Shown: piece after piece, positions 43,399 to 52,048 of the stretch
How positions within the stretch are numbered: position 1 is the first letter of the stretch
How the letters are laid out: each line of letters begins with the position of its first letter
From: an uncultured Pelagibacteraceae bacterium
Lineage (GTDB): Bacteria > Pseudomonadota > Alphaproteobacteria > Pelagibacterales > Pelagibacteraceae
NCBI GenBank assembly: GCA_902613545.1
Contig: CACMHW010000001.1
Location: forward strand, 26,001-90,000
Direction of reading: 5' to 3'
DNA length: 64,000 bases
The notes under the pieces: model-generated
Told to the model about the DNA's origin: nothing
The model's database searches: none
What the model saw: only the letters and a program-made list of their open reading frames with translations
Made by a program: the position numbers and the translations under genes

Positions 43399-44144
43399 AT
43401 TCCTAACCTTTTTTTTCCAATTGAAATTTCATCACCTTTTAATTGACGAGCATGCCATACTGGATCATTTTCAAATTCTTTTATTCCTTTACCTTTAATA
43501 GTATGAAAAATAATTACCGTTGGTTTATTGTTTTTTTTTATTTTTCTCAATTTTTTAATTATTGAGTTAAATGAATGACCATTTTTAATTTCTATTGTGT
43601 TACAATTAAAAGCTTCTATTTTTTTTCTTAAATTATAAAGAGGTAATCCTTCATCTAAAGTTGTAAGCGCTTGAATTTTGTTGTAATCTATTAAAATTAT
43701 AAGATTATCTAGTTTGTTTTTTGAGGCTATAAGTAGTGTTTCCCAAGTAGTGCCCTCTTGACATTCCCCATCGCTGACTAAAACAAAAATTTTTCCTCTT
43801 TTCCTCAATTTTTTTCTTGCAAAAGCCATACCAGCAGAGATTGGAAGCCCATGTCCTAAACTTCCAGTAGTACAATAAATACCATTTTTTTTGTCCAATT
43901 CTAAATGAGTTTTTAATTTTGGATTAAATCCCTTCATCTTTAAATAAATGACAAGCGGAAATGAGGCGTGAGATTTACTTAAAATAAACTTATCATCTTT
44001 TTTTAATATTTTTTCAAATAATGATATTAATATTTCAATTATTGAAAAGCTTCCGCCTAAATGAGCCTCTTTCTTTTTTATAAAAGCTTGAAAAACATCT
44101 TGCCTCAACTTAAGAGCTAATTTTTTCAAATTTTTAAAAGCCAT
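43395..44144 (-). CDS. Transketolase, N-terminal (TPP-binding) subunit
   Basis: 249 aa. GSLGHGLPISAGMAFARK, VLVSDGECQEGTTWETLLIA and LIDYNKIQALTTL hold the diphosphate/Mg-binding GDGxxxN-type site. HLGGSFSIIEILISL is the N-terminal substrate channel. With the short partner subunit it forms a TPP enzyme. Legionaminate (PtmF-like) and sporadic carbohydrate loci both use such genes; this one adjoins the second set. It starts right after the epimerase (0 nt). Confidence 0.88.
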   Translation of the reverse strand: MAFKNLKKLALKLRQDVFQAFIKKKEAHLGGSFSIIEILISLFEKILKKDDKFILSKSHASFPLVIYLKMKGFNPKLKTHLELDKKNGIYCTTGSLGHGLPISAGMAFARKKLRKRGKIFVLVSDGECQEGTTWETLLIASKNKLDNLIILIDYNKIQALTTLDEGLPLYNLRKKIEAFNCNTIEIKNGHSFNSIIKKLRKIKKNNKPTVIIFHTIKGKGIKEFENDPVWHARQLKGDEISIGKKRLGI

Positions 44145-45125
44145 TTATTTTAAATTAATTTTTTGCATTCTTTTAATGTTAAAATACAAATCGTTTTTTA
44201 GAGGATTATCAAATAATTTTTTATCAAAAGCATTGATCAAATCTTGTATAGCATCATCAATGGTAAACTTTGTTGTAAATCCTAGTGAATTTTTTATTCT
44301 TTCTGATGAAATATGGTAAGATCTGGTATCGTTTGACGGTGTATTGATAATTTTTACATCTTGTCCAACATTTTTTTTTACACTTGAAGCGATATCATTT
44401 ACAGACATATTTTCCCAGCCCGCATTAAATACCCTCCCATTAATTTTTTTGGTATCAGCTTTTAATAAAGCTAAATATGACCTTAACATATCTTTTATAT
44501 GTATATTTGGTCTTAATTGCTTTCCGCCAAAAGTTGAAATTTCACGCTTGTGATAAGCTAAGTTGCTCAAAATATTTACAATTACATCCAACCTTTGTCT
44601 TTTAGAGTAACCGCAGACTGTAGCAGGTCTAATTGTAACAGTTTCAAAGTTTTCACCTTTAAATTTTTTTAAAATTTCTTCACAACTTGCCTTGTATTTA
44701 GAATAATCAGTGATTGGCTCTAATTTCATTTCCTCAACAATATTTTTCTCCTTTTTTAAACCGTATACACTAGAAGACGATGCATAGATAAACCTTTTAA
44801 CTCCGCTTCTTTGACAGGATTTAACAAGTGGTTCAAAAGCATCCAAATTTATTGACTTTCCAAGTTTAGGATTTAGTTCAAAACTTGGATCATTAGAAAT
44901 GCATGCTAAATGAATTACTGCATCTTGTCCTTTAACTGCAGAGTTGAAAGAGATTATATCTCTAATATCGCCTTTTATTTTTTTTAAATTTTTTTTACTT
45001 TCAAAAACATTTTCTCCATACAAGAAAAGATCGTATGCAGTCACATAATATCCACATTCTACTAAGTAGTCTGCTAACGCAGAGCCTACATATCCTCCTC
45101 CGCCAGTTATTAAAACTTTTTTCAT
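44145..45125 (-). CDS. NAD-dependent epimerase/dehydratase (nucleotide-sugar)
   Basis: 326 aa extended SDR: VLITGGGGYVGSALADYLVE at the N-terminus, YASSSSVYGLKKEKN and catalytic DYSKYKASCEE, then RPATVCGYSKRQR with RPNIHIKDM in the substrate lobe. It carries the HI/V-x-D feature of the GalE-related branch. It lies between the HldE-like gene and the transketolase, so it may epimerise or dehydrate the NDP-heptose-type product. Not assigned more narrowly. Confidence 0.78.
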   Translation of the reverse strand: MKKVLITGGGGYVGSALADYLVECGYYVTAYDLFLYGENVFESKKNLKKIKGDIRDIISFNSAVKGQDAVIHLACISNDPSFELNPKLGKSINLDAFEPLVKSCQRSGVKRFIYASSSSVYGLKKEKNIVEEMKLEPITDYSKYKASCEEILKKFKGENFETVTIRPATVCGYSKRQRLDVIVNILSNLAYHKREISTFGGKQLRPNIHIKDMLRSYLALLKADTKKINGRVFNAGWENMSVNDIASSVKKNVGQDVKIINTPSNDTRSYHISSERIKNSLGFTTKFTIDDAIQDLINAFDKKLFDNPLKNDLYFNIKRMQKINLK

Positions 45126-45130
45126 AATTC

Positions 45131-46651
45131 CTATTTTAAAATGTGTTGTATGCTTTTTAATATTTTTGTTTTAGATATAAATACTTTATTACCGATAGTT
45201 TCAGTTGAGATTGCCCCAGCCATAGAGCCAACAAGTAGAGATAATTCATGACTAAATTTATATTTTAAACATAATGCTATAATACCAAGCATTGCATCAC
45301 CAGAACCTATTTTATCTACTACTTTTTTTGCGAAAGCATCTGAAAATTTAAAAATATTTTTTTTATTATTAAATAAAATAGCACCTAATTTACCTCTAGT
45401 TACAATTAAATTTTTAATTTTTTGATCTGAGGACAATTTCTTTATGAGGATCTTTAGATCGCTAGATCTGTCTCTCATTTCGTGTCTTATCTCTTTTTCA
45501 TTTATAACTAGGCATTCAAAATTTTTATACTTCTTCATACTGTGATATCCTATATTTGATGAATTTACTTGTGCGTTTAAAGCTAAAAATTTTGAATGTT
45601 TAGATATAATTTTCGCAGTTGTGTCTGAGATGAATCCATGTCCATAATCAGAAACAATAACTAGATCATATTTAGATAAATTTTTTTTAAGTGTTTTATT
45701 TATTTTTTTTTCATCAATTTTATTTATTGGGTCATCATTAATGTTATATACGCCCAAAATTTTATTATTACTTACATAATCTAAAAATCTTTTTTTTAAA
45801 ATTGTAGGTGAATTTTTTTTTCTTATATAATTTAACTTTATATTTTTTTCTAATCTTAATTTTATTTCATTTAAATATTCTTTTTTTTGGCCAATCATAG
45901 AAAATAAATCAACTTTTTTTGAAAATTTAGATAAATGGTTGGCTATTGCTAAGGCTCCGCCTAAATATTTTTCTGAATTCATCTCTTTCAAAACTAAAAC
46001 TGGCTCTTTTCCTGATTTTCCTAAAGCATCACAAAAAATGTACTGGTCTATAATTGCCTCTCCAATAACTAAAATTTTGCAATCATGAAAATTATTAATC
46101 ATTTCACTTATTTTTGTAAAATTATAATTAGCTTTTATATTTTTAATAGATTTTTTTTGTTTTTCAGAAATATTTTCATTAAACTGATTAATTATGGAGC
46201 TTGAACTAAATGTTTTTCCGGTAGTTGTGTAAACTCTACCACCATACTTTTTTACAGCTCTTGTTTCGTTGATGATTTCTCCAGTAATATCATCTTTAGA
46301 CGATTTATAATCTGGACCCTTACAGTAAAAATTTGGCTTAATTTTTGAAATTAAATTAGTAGCTGTTTTTTCATTATTTATAAATACATAATCTATGTTA
46401 ATTAGTTGTGAAATGGATTGAGCCCTTAACATTTCATTAAAAACTGGTCTACCAGGACCCTTGTTTACAAATCTGTCTGATGTTATCGATACTATAAGTA
46501 CATCTCCTAAATTTTTAGCCTCAATAAAATGATTTATATGACCTGGGTGCAACAGGTCAAAAACTCCGTGACAAAGAACAATTTTGCTTCTTTTGTTCTT
46601 TAAATCTTTTACTTTTGATAAAAGGTTTTTAATATTTAAAATTTTGTTCAT
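45131..46651 (-). CDS. Bifunctional HldE/RfaE-like enzyme with swapped domain order
   Basis: 506 aa. Residues 20-165 are a cytidylyltransferase-fold domain (LCHGVFDLLHPGHINHF at 27-43) and residues 185-506 a PfkB-type sugar kinase (ILVIGEAIIDQYIF; KSGKEPVL; VVDKIGSGDAMLG near the end). In classical HldE the kinase comes first, so the order is reversed here. The combination phosphorylates heptose-7-phosphate at C1 and attaches a nucleotide. A GmhA-like isomerase exists at 9.6 kb, but no GmhB is in view. The product is inferred to be an NDP-heptose or similar sugar. Confidence 0.8.
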   Translation of the reverse strand: MNKILNIKNLLSKVKDLKNKRSKIVLCHGVFDLLHPGHINHFIEAKNLGDVLIVSITSDRFVNKGPGRPVFNEMLRAQSISQLINIDYVFINNEKTATNLISKIKPNFYCKGPDYKSSKDDITGEIINETRAVKKYGGRVYTTTGKTFSSSSIINQFNENISEKQKKSIKNIKANYNFTKISEMINNFHDCKILVIGEAIIDQYIFCDALGKSGKEPVLVLKEMNSEKYLGGALAIANHLSKFSKKVDLFSMIGQKKEYLNEIKLRLEKNIKLNYIRKKNSPTILKKRFLDYVSNNKILGVYNINDDPINKIDEKKINKTLKKNLSKYDLVIVSDYGHGFISDTTAKIISKHSKFLALNAQVNSSNIGYHSMKKYKNFECLVINEKEIRHEMRDRSSDLKILIKKLSSDQKIKNLIVTRGKLGAILFNNKKNIFKFSDAFAKKVVDKIGSGDAMLGIIALCLKYKFSHELSLLVGSMAGAISTETIGNKVFISKTKILKSIQHILK

Positions 46652-46654
46652 TTA

Positions 46655-47632
46655 TTACTTTAAAAATTTAAACCAATCTTTAGTAGCAACTTTTATCTTT
46701 TCAGGTGTCCAGAGAGGTGCTTTAGACCAATAATTAATATTTTTTAACATTATTTCTATACCTTTTTCAATTTTTACTTTTGGCCTCCAGTTTAATTCTT
46801 TTTTAATTTTATTTATATTGGCAAATGTTTGATCTGGTTCTCCAGGTCTTTTAGGAATATATTTTTTCTTACCTTTTAAAAAGTGGCAAATCTCATTAAT
46901 AGATACAGGTTTCCCGCTACCAAGATTAAAAATTGAACAATTTTTTTTGTAATTAGCTGTCTTTATTAATGCATCAATAACATCAGACACATAGATAAAA
47001 TCTCTTTTTTGAGTGCCATTTCCGACAACAGTAAAAGGCTCATTTGATAATTTCTGTCGAAGAAAAGTTCCAAACATAGCGCCGTAAGTTCCCGAAGTTC
47101 TTGATCTAGTGCCGTAGACGTTAAATAGTCTTAATGAACTTACATTTAATTTATAAACTTTACCCCAATGCATAACAAAATCTTCTGCAGTTTTTTTTGT
47201 AAGCGCATAAGGATATTTAGGGTCAATTTCATCTTTCTCAGAAGTAGGAAATGTTTTAGGAATACCGTAACAAGATGAAGATGCAGTATAAACGAACTTC
47301 TTTACATTATTTTTATAAGAAGCTTGTAAGACATTTATAGTTCCTTGAACGTTAGATAAAAAATATTTTAAAGGAAAGTTAATACTGGGAACAATATCGG
47401 CTAAAGCAGCTAAATGATAAACAACATCTACTTTTCTAAAATATTTTTCTAATTTTAAAGATTTTGAGATATCTACTTTTATAAATTCTATTGATCTTCT
47501 GAAATTTTTTATATTATCCAATCTACCAGTGCTTAAGTTATCTAAAACAATAATTTTATTTTTGTTTCTTATTAGCCGTTCTACAAGATGACTTCCTATA
47601 AATCCTGCTCCACCTGTTATAAGAACTTTCAT
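46655..47632 (-). CDS. NAD-dependent epimerase (UDP-sugar 4-epimerase-like)
   Basis: 325 aa. VLITGGAGFIGSHLVERLIRN, VLDNLSTGRLDNI, YHLAALADIVPSINFP, TASSSCYGIPK and catalytic YALTKKTAE, then LRLFNVYGTRSRTSGTYGA are GalE/WbpP-type motifs. It is 3 nt upstream of the HldE-like gene in transcription order. A UDP-GlcNAc or UDP-Glc 4-epimerase role is likely, but the specificity cannot be decided from sequence. Confidence 0.82.
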   Translation of the reverse strand: MKVLITGGAGFIGSHLVERLIRNKNKIIVLDNLSTGRLDNIKNFRRSIEFIKVDISKSLKLEKYFRKVDVVYHLAALADIVPSINFPLKYFLSNVQGTINVLQASYKNNVKKFVYTASSSCYGIPKTFPTSEKDEIDPKYPYALTKKTAEDFVMHWGKVYKLNVSSLRLFNVYGTRSRTSGTYGAMFGTFLRQKLSNEPFTVVGNGTQKRDFIYVSDVIDALIKTANYKKNCSIFNLGSGKPVSINEICHFLKGKKKYIPKRPGEPDQTFANINKIKKELNWRPKVKIEKGIEIMLKNINYWSKAPLWTPEKIKVATKDWFKFLK

Positions 47633-47666
47633 TTAATTTAATTTTTAATTGAAAAAATAGATAAAT

Positions 47667-49058
47667 TTAAATACTTTGTGAAGCTGGCATATCTTCTAGA
47701 TTCGCACTCACACCTTTATCAAATGCTACAGGATCAGATTTTATTTTATCGCTTAAAATTACTCCTTTATCGAAAAGTTTCTTCATCCAAGAAATATCTT
47801 TGTCTATAAATTCACTGTAAGAAAAAGTTTGTTTTGCTTTAAGAGTTTTTTCAAGGAAAACACCAATCTCGTGTGGAACAGTTATAGTGTTACCCCATTG
47901 AATATTTATTAGGTAAAAATTTTTTTCATCTCTAAACCTTAGACTCCTATTTGGATAAAATATATTATCTTTAAAAATTTCCATATTTAAATTTTCATTT
48001 GTTGTAATTTTAAAATGTTTTTTCACGTTATTTGGACCAACGTATAAAGGATCTTTAGAAGCCATTTCTCCATTAAAGCCCATTGACACCATCTGACATC
48101 CTGAGGCACACATCTTTATGTATTCACAACCTTCACAACCTTTAAAAACTTTTGACCCATCATGCCAACCTCTCATTTGATTTTGATAAACTTCTTGAAT
48201 TGAGGTATCTAAAATATTTCCATATTTTTCCTCCTCATGAACGCAAACATGTAAATCCCCGTTTGCATTAATACTCATTCTATGACCTGATTGAGATGGA
48301 CAGCCTCGCCCAACAAAATCTCTATATTTTTCTAAATCTTCTAAAAAACATAGAGGATAGCTTACAAGTGAGCCTATTTTTATACCAAATTCATCTCTAG
48401 CTTTTATAGCGTCATCTAAAGTTTTTTTCGTCTCTTCTAAAGTTAAATAATATGGATTGGAATTATCATACTTTATATTTTGTGAATACGTTGGCGGAAC
48501 TGATCTAGTAAGAAAGAATTTTTTTACTCCTATGTTATGGGCAAATTTAGCTGTCGCATAAACATTGTTTCTATTCTGTCTGGTTATCACCATATTCACA
48601 CTTACTCTGATGTCATTTTTAACACATGCTTTTATCCCATTAACAATTTTTTGTAATGAACCCTTTGACTGCATTATTAAATCATTTTGAACAGGATCTA
48701 GTGATGGCAAGCTTGTTAAAATGTGATCAAGACCAGCATCTCTTAAAAGCTTAGTATTAACATTGTTTGCTAAAATTAAATTACTATTACAACTCACACT
48801 TATGTTATTTTTTCGCAATAATTTAATTGCTTTAAGTAAAATGTTAAAATTTGACATAGGTTCTCCTCCAGTCAAAATTACATGAAAAACTTTTGCGTCG
48901 ACAAATTTTTGAATTATTTTATTTAATTTAATATCATCAATAGAATTTTCACCCATCGACTCATCGCGCCACGGGTTATAACAGTGTTTACATTTCACGT
49001 TACAAATTTCTGTTAATTCAAAATTAACGGTTGTTGGAGCTGAAAAAAGTCTATTCAT
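47667..49058 (-). CDS. Radical SAM/SPASM maturase-like protein with C-terminal winged-helix-like domain
   Basis: 463 aa. ICNVKCKHCYNPW (C19, C23, C26) is the radical SAM cluster; ILTGGEPMSN follows. A SPASM-type region has GRGCPSQSGHR, HVCVHEE and a CEGCEYIKMCASGC auxiliary-cluster pattern. The last 90 residues (EIGVFLEKTLKAKQTFSYSEFI, WMKKLFDKGVIL) look like a small winged helix, as in RiPP recognition elements. SPASM enzymes usually modify peptides. No precursor gene is visible in the 34-nt gap downstream, so substrate could be distant or a sugar. It overlaps the XRE gene by 4 nt. Confidence 0.78.
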   Translation of the reverse strand: MNRLFSAPTTVNFELTEICNVKCKHCYNPWRDESMGENSIDDIKLNKIIQKFVDAKVFHVILTGGEPMSNFNILLKAIKLLRKNNISVSCNSNLILANNVNTKLLRDAGLDHILTSLPSLDPVQNDLIMQSKGSLQKIVNGIKACVKNDIRVSVNMVITRQNRNNVYATAKFAHNIGVKKFFLTRSVPPTYSQNIKYDNSNPYYLTLEETKKTLDDAIKARDEFGIKIGSLVSYPLCFLEDLEKYRDFVGRGCPSQSGHRMSINANGDLHVCVHEEEKYGNILDTSIQEVYQNQMRGWHDGSKVFKGCEGCEYIKMCASGCQMVSMGFNGEMASKDPLYVGPNNVKKHFKITTNENLNMEIFKDNIFYPNRSLRFRDEKNFYLINIQWGNTITVPHEIGVFLEKTLKAKQTFSYSEFIDKDISWMKKLFDKGVILSDKIKSDPVAFDKGVSANLEDMPASQSI

Positions 49059-49291
49059 TTCTTTTTTAAAACACTTTCATAATGATTATCAGAGGGTGGC
49101 ACAAATACAAGGCCCTCATTTTCGAAGATATTCTGTATTTTGTTTACCTTTTCTTCGTGTGAAACTTCAAATTTATCAATTTTTTCAAGGTGTTGAATTC
49201 TAGCCCAACTAATATTAGTTTTTTTAGAAAGATCATCGACTGTCCATTTTAAAATAGATCTTGCTATCCTTATTTGTACAGGTGTTATCAT
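49055..49291 (-). CDS. Small XRE-family helix-turn-helix protein
   Basis: 78 aa. RIARSILKWTVDDLSKKTNISWARIQHLE is an XRE-type HTH (about residues 8-38), followed by an acidic/lysine tail ENEGLVFVPPSDN that resembles the short beta-hook of small phage- and operon-linked regulators. It is translationally coupled (4-nt overlap) to the radical SAM gene downstream and 0 nt after the TylF gene, so it may regulate or accompany that pair. Target unknown. Confidence 0.72.
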   Translation of the reverse strand: MITPVQIRIARSILKWTVDDLSKKTNISWARIQHLEKIDKFEVSHEEKVNKIQNIFENEGLVFVPPSDNHYESVLKKK

Positions 49292-49954
49292 TTAATTTTT
49301 AATTATATAGGAAGGTTGTTTGTAATAACTGAGTTTTCTCAATTGAGTATCTTTTTTATTTGCTTTTAAAAATTCGTCGATTGCTTTAGTAACACCCTCT
49401 GATACATTATAATCATCAATTAAAATTATACCTTTTTTTACAACATTATCATAAAATTTATTTAATATTTTTTTTGTTACAAAATATGTATCTAAATCTA
49501 AATGTAAAAGTGCAATTTTAAGAGAATTGTTTTTTTTTAAGAAATTCAATGCAGTAAAATTAATGTCTCCTTTTATTAATTCAAAATTTTTAAAGCCTTT
49601 TTTTAATAAAATTTTTTCAAGTTTTTTAATTTGCAATCCGTCACCAGCATCTTTTTCAAATTTACTTATAAATTCTTTATCAAATTTTTTTGTTTTTGAT
49701 CTTGGAAATTTACCAAATGCGTCAAATGCATAAAATTTTCTACTAGAGCTATTCTCTAAAATTTCTCTAAAGGTCATCAATTTTATTAAGCTTGATCCTT
49801 TAAAAACGCCAAACTCTACAATATCACCTGGAATATTTTTTATCATTTTATAAATTTCATATTGATAAATAAGTTTTGCAATTCTTGTTACATCACTTAA
49901 ATGATAAAATGAGTTTTCAGCGTTCCAGGGACTAAATGAATTTTTTTTCACCAA
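49292..49954 (-). CDS. TylF/MycF-type O-methyltransferase
   Basis: 220 aa. GDIVEFGVFKGSSLIKLM (SAM motif I), FYAFDAFGKFPRS (motif II), IALLHLDLDTYF and GIILIDDYNVSEGV are the macrocin-type O-methyltransferase motifs with metal-binding Asp residues. Members methylate sugar hydroxyls. It overlaps the NeuB-type gene by 7 nt, suggesting that it methylates a nonulosonate or another residue of the glycan. Confidence 0.85.
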   Translation of the reverse strand: MVKKNSFSPWNAENSFYHLSDVTRIAKLIYQYEIYKMIKNIPGDIVEFGVFKGSSLIKLMTFREILENSSSRKFYAFDAFGKFPRSKTKKFDKEFISKFEKDAGDGLQIKKLEKILLKKGFKNFELIKGDINFTALNFLKKNNSLKIALLHLDLDTYFVTKKILNKFYDNVVKKGIILIDDYNVSEGVTKAIDEFLKANKKDTQLRKLSYYKQPSYIIKN

Positions 49955-50781
49955 TATTTATTCTCTTTTAATTTTTTTCTCTCTAATTCAAGAAAATTTT
50001 TCTTTCCACTGCCCATACAATCTTTAAATTTCTTAAGCATAGCCACTAAAGATCGCATACCATTTTCTTCAAGTGAAGAAGCTTGATCTGTGCCCCACAT
50101 TGTTCTGTCTAAAGTTATATGTCTCTCAATAACAGTTGCGCCTAAACAGGCTGCCATTAAGCTCGGTGAAACTGATTTTTCGTGGCCTGAGTAGCCAACA
50201 TCAACTTTAAATTTTTTTTTTAACGTTTTAATCATATTCAAATTTAAATCTTTATCATCGCATGGATAAGCTGAAACACAGTGCATAAGGGTGAAATTAC
50301 ATTTATTCTTTTTAAATATTTTGACCGCTTTACTCACATCAGACATTTTGGACATTCCAGTGGAAATAAATGTATGTTTTCTTTGTTTGGCTATTTCATT
50401 GAGTAACTTTTGATTTGTTAAAACTGGTGATGCAACTTTATTATATTTACATTTATACTTTTTTAAAAATTTACAACTATCTATATCCCAAGCACTTGCA
50501 AACCAATCAATTTTAATTTTTTTACAATATAGATTAATTTTATCAAATTCTCTTTTTCCAAACTCAATTTTTTTTTTATAATTTAAATAGGTAATTTTTC
50601 CCCAAGGTGTATCTCTAATTACTTCCTTTTTATTCTTTGGTGTTGAAATATCTGGTGTTCTTTTTTGAAATTTTACCGCATCAAAACCTACTTTTTTTGC
50701 TTGGTCAATTAATTTTTTTGCCAATAAAAGACTTCCGTTATGGTTTATACCTATCTCTGCAATCAAATATATATGCTTCAT
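49948..50781 (-). CDS. neuB: NeuB-family nonulosonate synthase without SAF domain
   Basis: 277 aa. AEIGINHNGSLLLAKKLID, VKFQKRTPDIS, FASAWD, LMHCVSAYPCDDKDLNL and GYSGHEKSV, ATVIERHITLDRTMWGTDQAS are the NeuB barrel motifs (Mn-binding His and PEP site). The C-terminal antifreeze-like SAF domain of the 340-aa NeuB type is absent; this is the short branch. It condenses PEP with a hexosamine-type sugar. It adjoins a NeuA gene (3 nt), so the two form a nonulosonate pair distinct from the 24-34 kb set. Confidence 0.85.
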   Translation of the reverse strand: MKHIYLIAEIGINHNGSLLLAKKLIDQAKKVGFDAVKFQKRTPDISTPKNKKEVIRDTPWGKITYLNYKKKIEFGKREFDKINLYCKKIKIDWFASAWDIDSCKFLKKYKCKYNKVASPVLTNQKLLNEIAKQRKHTFISTGMSKMSDVSKAVKIFKKNKCNFTLMHCVSAYPCDDKDLNLNMIKTLKKKFKVDVGYSGHEKSVSPSLMAACLGATVIERHITLDRTMWGTDQASSLEENGMRSLVAMLKKFKDCMGSGKKNFLELERKKLKENKYW

Positions 50782-50784
50782 AAG

Positions 50785-51468
50785 TTAATCTTTTAAAAAT
50801 ACTTTTAAAGATTTAACAATTTTTAAATCTTCAAAGTCATCGATCTCCAGACTCTCAATTTTGTTCATGGCAAAATATCCAATTTTTCCAAATAATCTAC
50901 ATTTTTCTTTTAAAAATTTTTCAGATTTAAAAATATAAAAGGATCCGTTTTCTAAAAATTTTTCTTTTATATTTTGTCTCATAGGTCTATTTCTATAATC
51001 ATAATTTGGTTTTAATGATTTTTTACTCTTTTTCCAAACGAAAAAATTACTAATTTTCATAGCAGAGAATAAACTATCGAGTTTTTTTTTTTCAAATTTG
51101 ATAATTGCTTTATTTAAAACTTTTGAAGATCTTATTGGTGATGTTGGTTGTATACCAACTATATTTTTTGGATTAACCCTTTTAACTTTTAAAAATTTGA
51201 TAGCGTGTAACCAGGCCTGTTCAGATGAGGAGTTATCTAAAGCAAATTTTTTAGGTCTTTTAATTATTTTAGCCCCAAACTTTTTTGAAATTTTGAGTAT
51301 CTCATCAGAGTCAGAACTTACCCAAACTGATGAAATTTTTTTTGTTTTTAAACAGGCTTTGATTGACCAGTAGATTAAGGGTTTATTTTTAAGTCTTATT
51401 AAATTTTTTTTTTTAATACCTTTTGAACCTCCTCTTGCTAAGATTATTGCAATTGTTCTATTAGTCAT
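50785..51468 (-). CDS. neuA: CMP-nonulosonate cytidylyltransferase (NeuA family)
   Basis: 227 aa from the ATG at 51468. The track's 51525 start adds 19 residues that read through a structured leader. IAIILARGGSKGIKKKNLIRL is the CTP loop; IKRPKKFALDNSSSEQAW, IQPTSPIRSSKV and SLEIDDFEDLKIV complete the family. It activates the product of the adjacent NeuB. It is the first structural gene after the regulator/antiterminator pair. An ops-like element and hairpins lie between (51481-51524). If the track start is right, those would be coding. Confidence 0.87.
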   Translation of the reverse strand: MTNRTIAIILARGGSKGIKKKNLIRLKNKPLIYWSIKACLKTKKISSVWVSSDSDEILKISKKFGAKIIKRPKKFALDNSSSEQAWLHAIKFLKVKRVNPKNIVGIQPTSPIRSSKVLNKAIIKFEKKKLDSLFSAMKISNFFVWKKSKKSLKPNYDYRNRPMRQNIKEKFLENGSFYIFKSEKFLKEKCRLFGKIGYFAMNKIESLEIDDFEDLKIVKSLKVFLKD

Positions 51469-51480
51469 TGTTGAAGACTG

Positions 51481-51524
51481 ACAAAAATTTTGCATAGCTC
51501 CGCACTTTGCAAAAACTTCTTGCA
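51481..51524 (-). promoter_or_regulatory. Candidate ops-like element / attenuator in the operon leader
   Basis: Transcribed as TGCAAGAAG, TTTTTGCA, GTGCGGAGCTATGC and AAAATTTTTG. The core TGCGGAGCTATG matches the RfaH ops core GGCGGTAGNNTG at 6 of 10 defined positions. It lies in a 7-bp TTTTGCA/TGCAAAA hairpin followed by a T-run; the TTTTGCA arm can alternatively pair with the upstream TGCAA. It falls between the NusG-like gene and neuA, where an antiterminator would load. Confidence 0.35.
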
Positions 51525-51549
51525 TTAAAAGCTATATTAATCATTTATA

Positions 51550-52047
51550 CTAGATTGGTTGAGCTAAAAAATTTTTTTTCTTTACATTTACTCTTAGTTC
51601 ACCAATCATTAACTCTATCTTATTTTTTTGAAATTTCATTATTTCAAAAATTTTATTTGTAAAAATACCGGACTTAAATCTATAGTTGCAATTTAAATCA
51701 ACATTAAAAAAATTATTTTGTATATATCCATCTTTATTTTCGAATTTTTTACAATTCGATATAAATTCTTTAATTTCCTTTTGAGTTTCTATATATCCAG
51801 GAAGATATGATTTAAATCCTTTAAAATACTTTATTCGATTTAGAAAATTTATATTTTTAAGATTATCGTTAAAACAAAAAATATAATTTCCCAATAATTT
51901 TGTATCTTTCGATCTAAGTTTATTTTTTTTAAAGTTTTGAATTTGATATTTGGGGGAATATATTTCTAGATCGGAACCTACAATCCTTTTAAATTCTTTT
52001 TTAAAAAGATTAGTTTTTTTTTGATCAATTTTTAAGATTGCCCACAT
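51550..52047 (-). CDS. NusG/RfaH-like specialised transcription antiterminator
   Basis: 165 aa. The MWAILKIDQKKTNLF start and GNYIFCFNDNLKNINFLNRIKYFKGF segment resemble the NGN domain of NusG paralogues such as RfaH, LoaP or UpxY; the tail FTNKIFEIMKFQKNKIELMIGELRVNVKK resembles the KOW domain. It is one base after the MarR-type gene. Such proteins load at operon leaders to prevent termination in long glycan operons. Here about 38 kb of same-strand genes follow. An NGN call from sequence alone is moderate, strengthened by position. Confidence 0.7.
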   Translation of the reverse strand: MWAILKIDQKKTNLFKKEFKRIVGSDLEIYSPKYQIQNFKKNKLRSKDTKLLGNYIFCFNDNLKNINFLNRIKYFKGFKSYLPGYIETQKEIKEFISNCKKFENKDGYIQNNFFNVDLNCNYRFKSGIFTNKIFEIMKFQKNKIELMIGELRVNVKKKNFLAQPI

Positions 52048-52048
52048 T

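Noticed and set aside
47633-47666. Precursor peptide gene next to the radical SAM/SPASM gene
   Set aside because: The gap is 34 nt and no small ORF with a leader/core pattern is seen on either strand between 47.6 and 50 kb.
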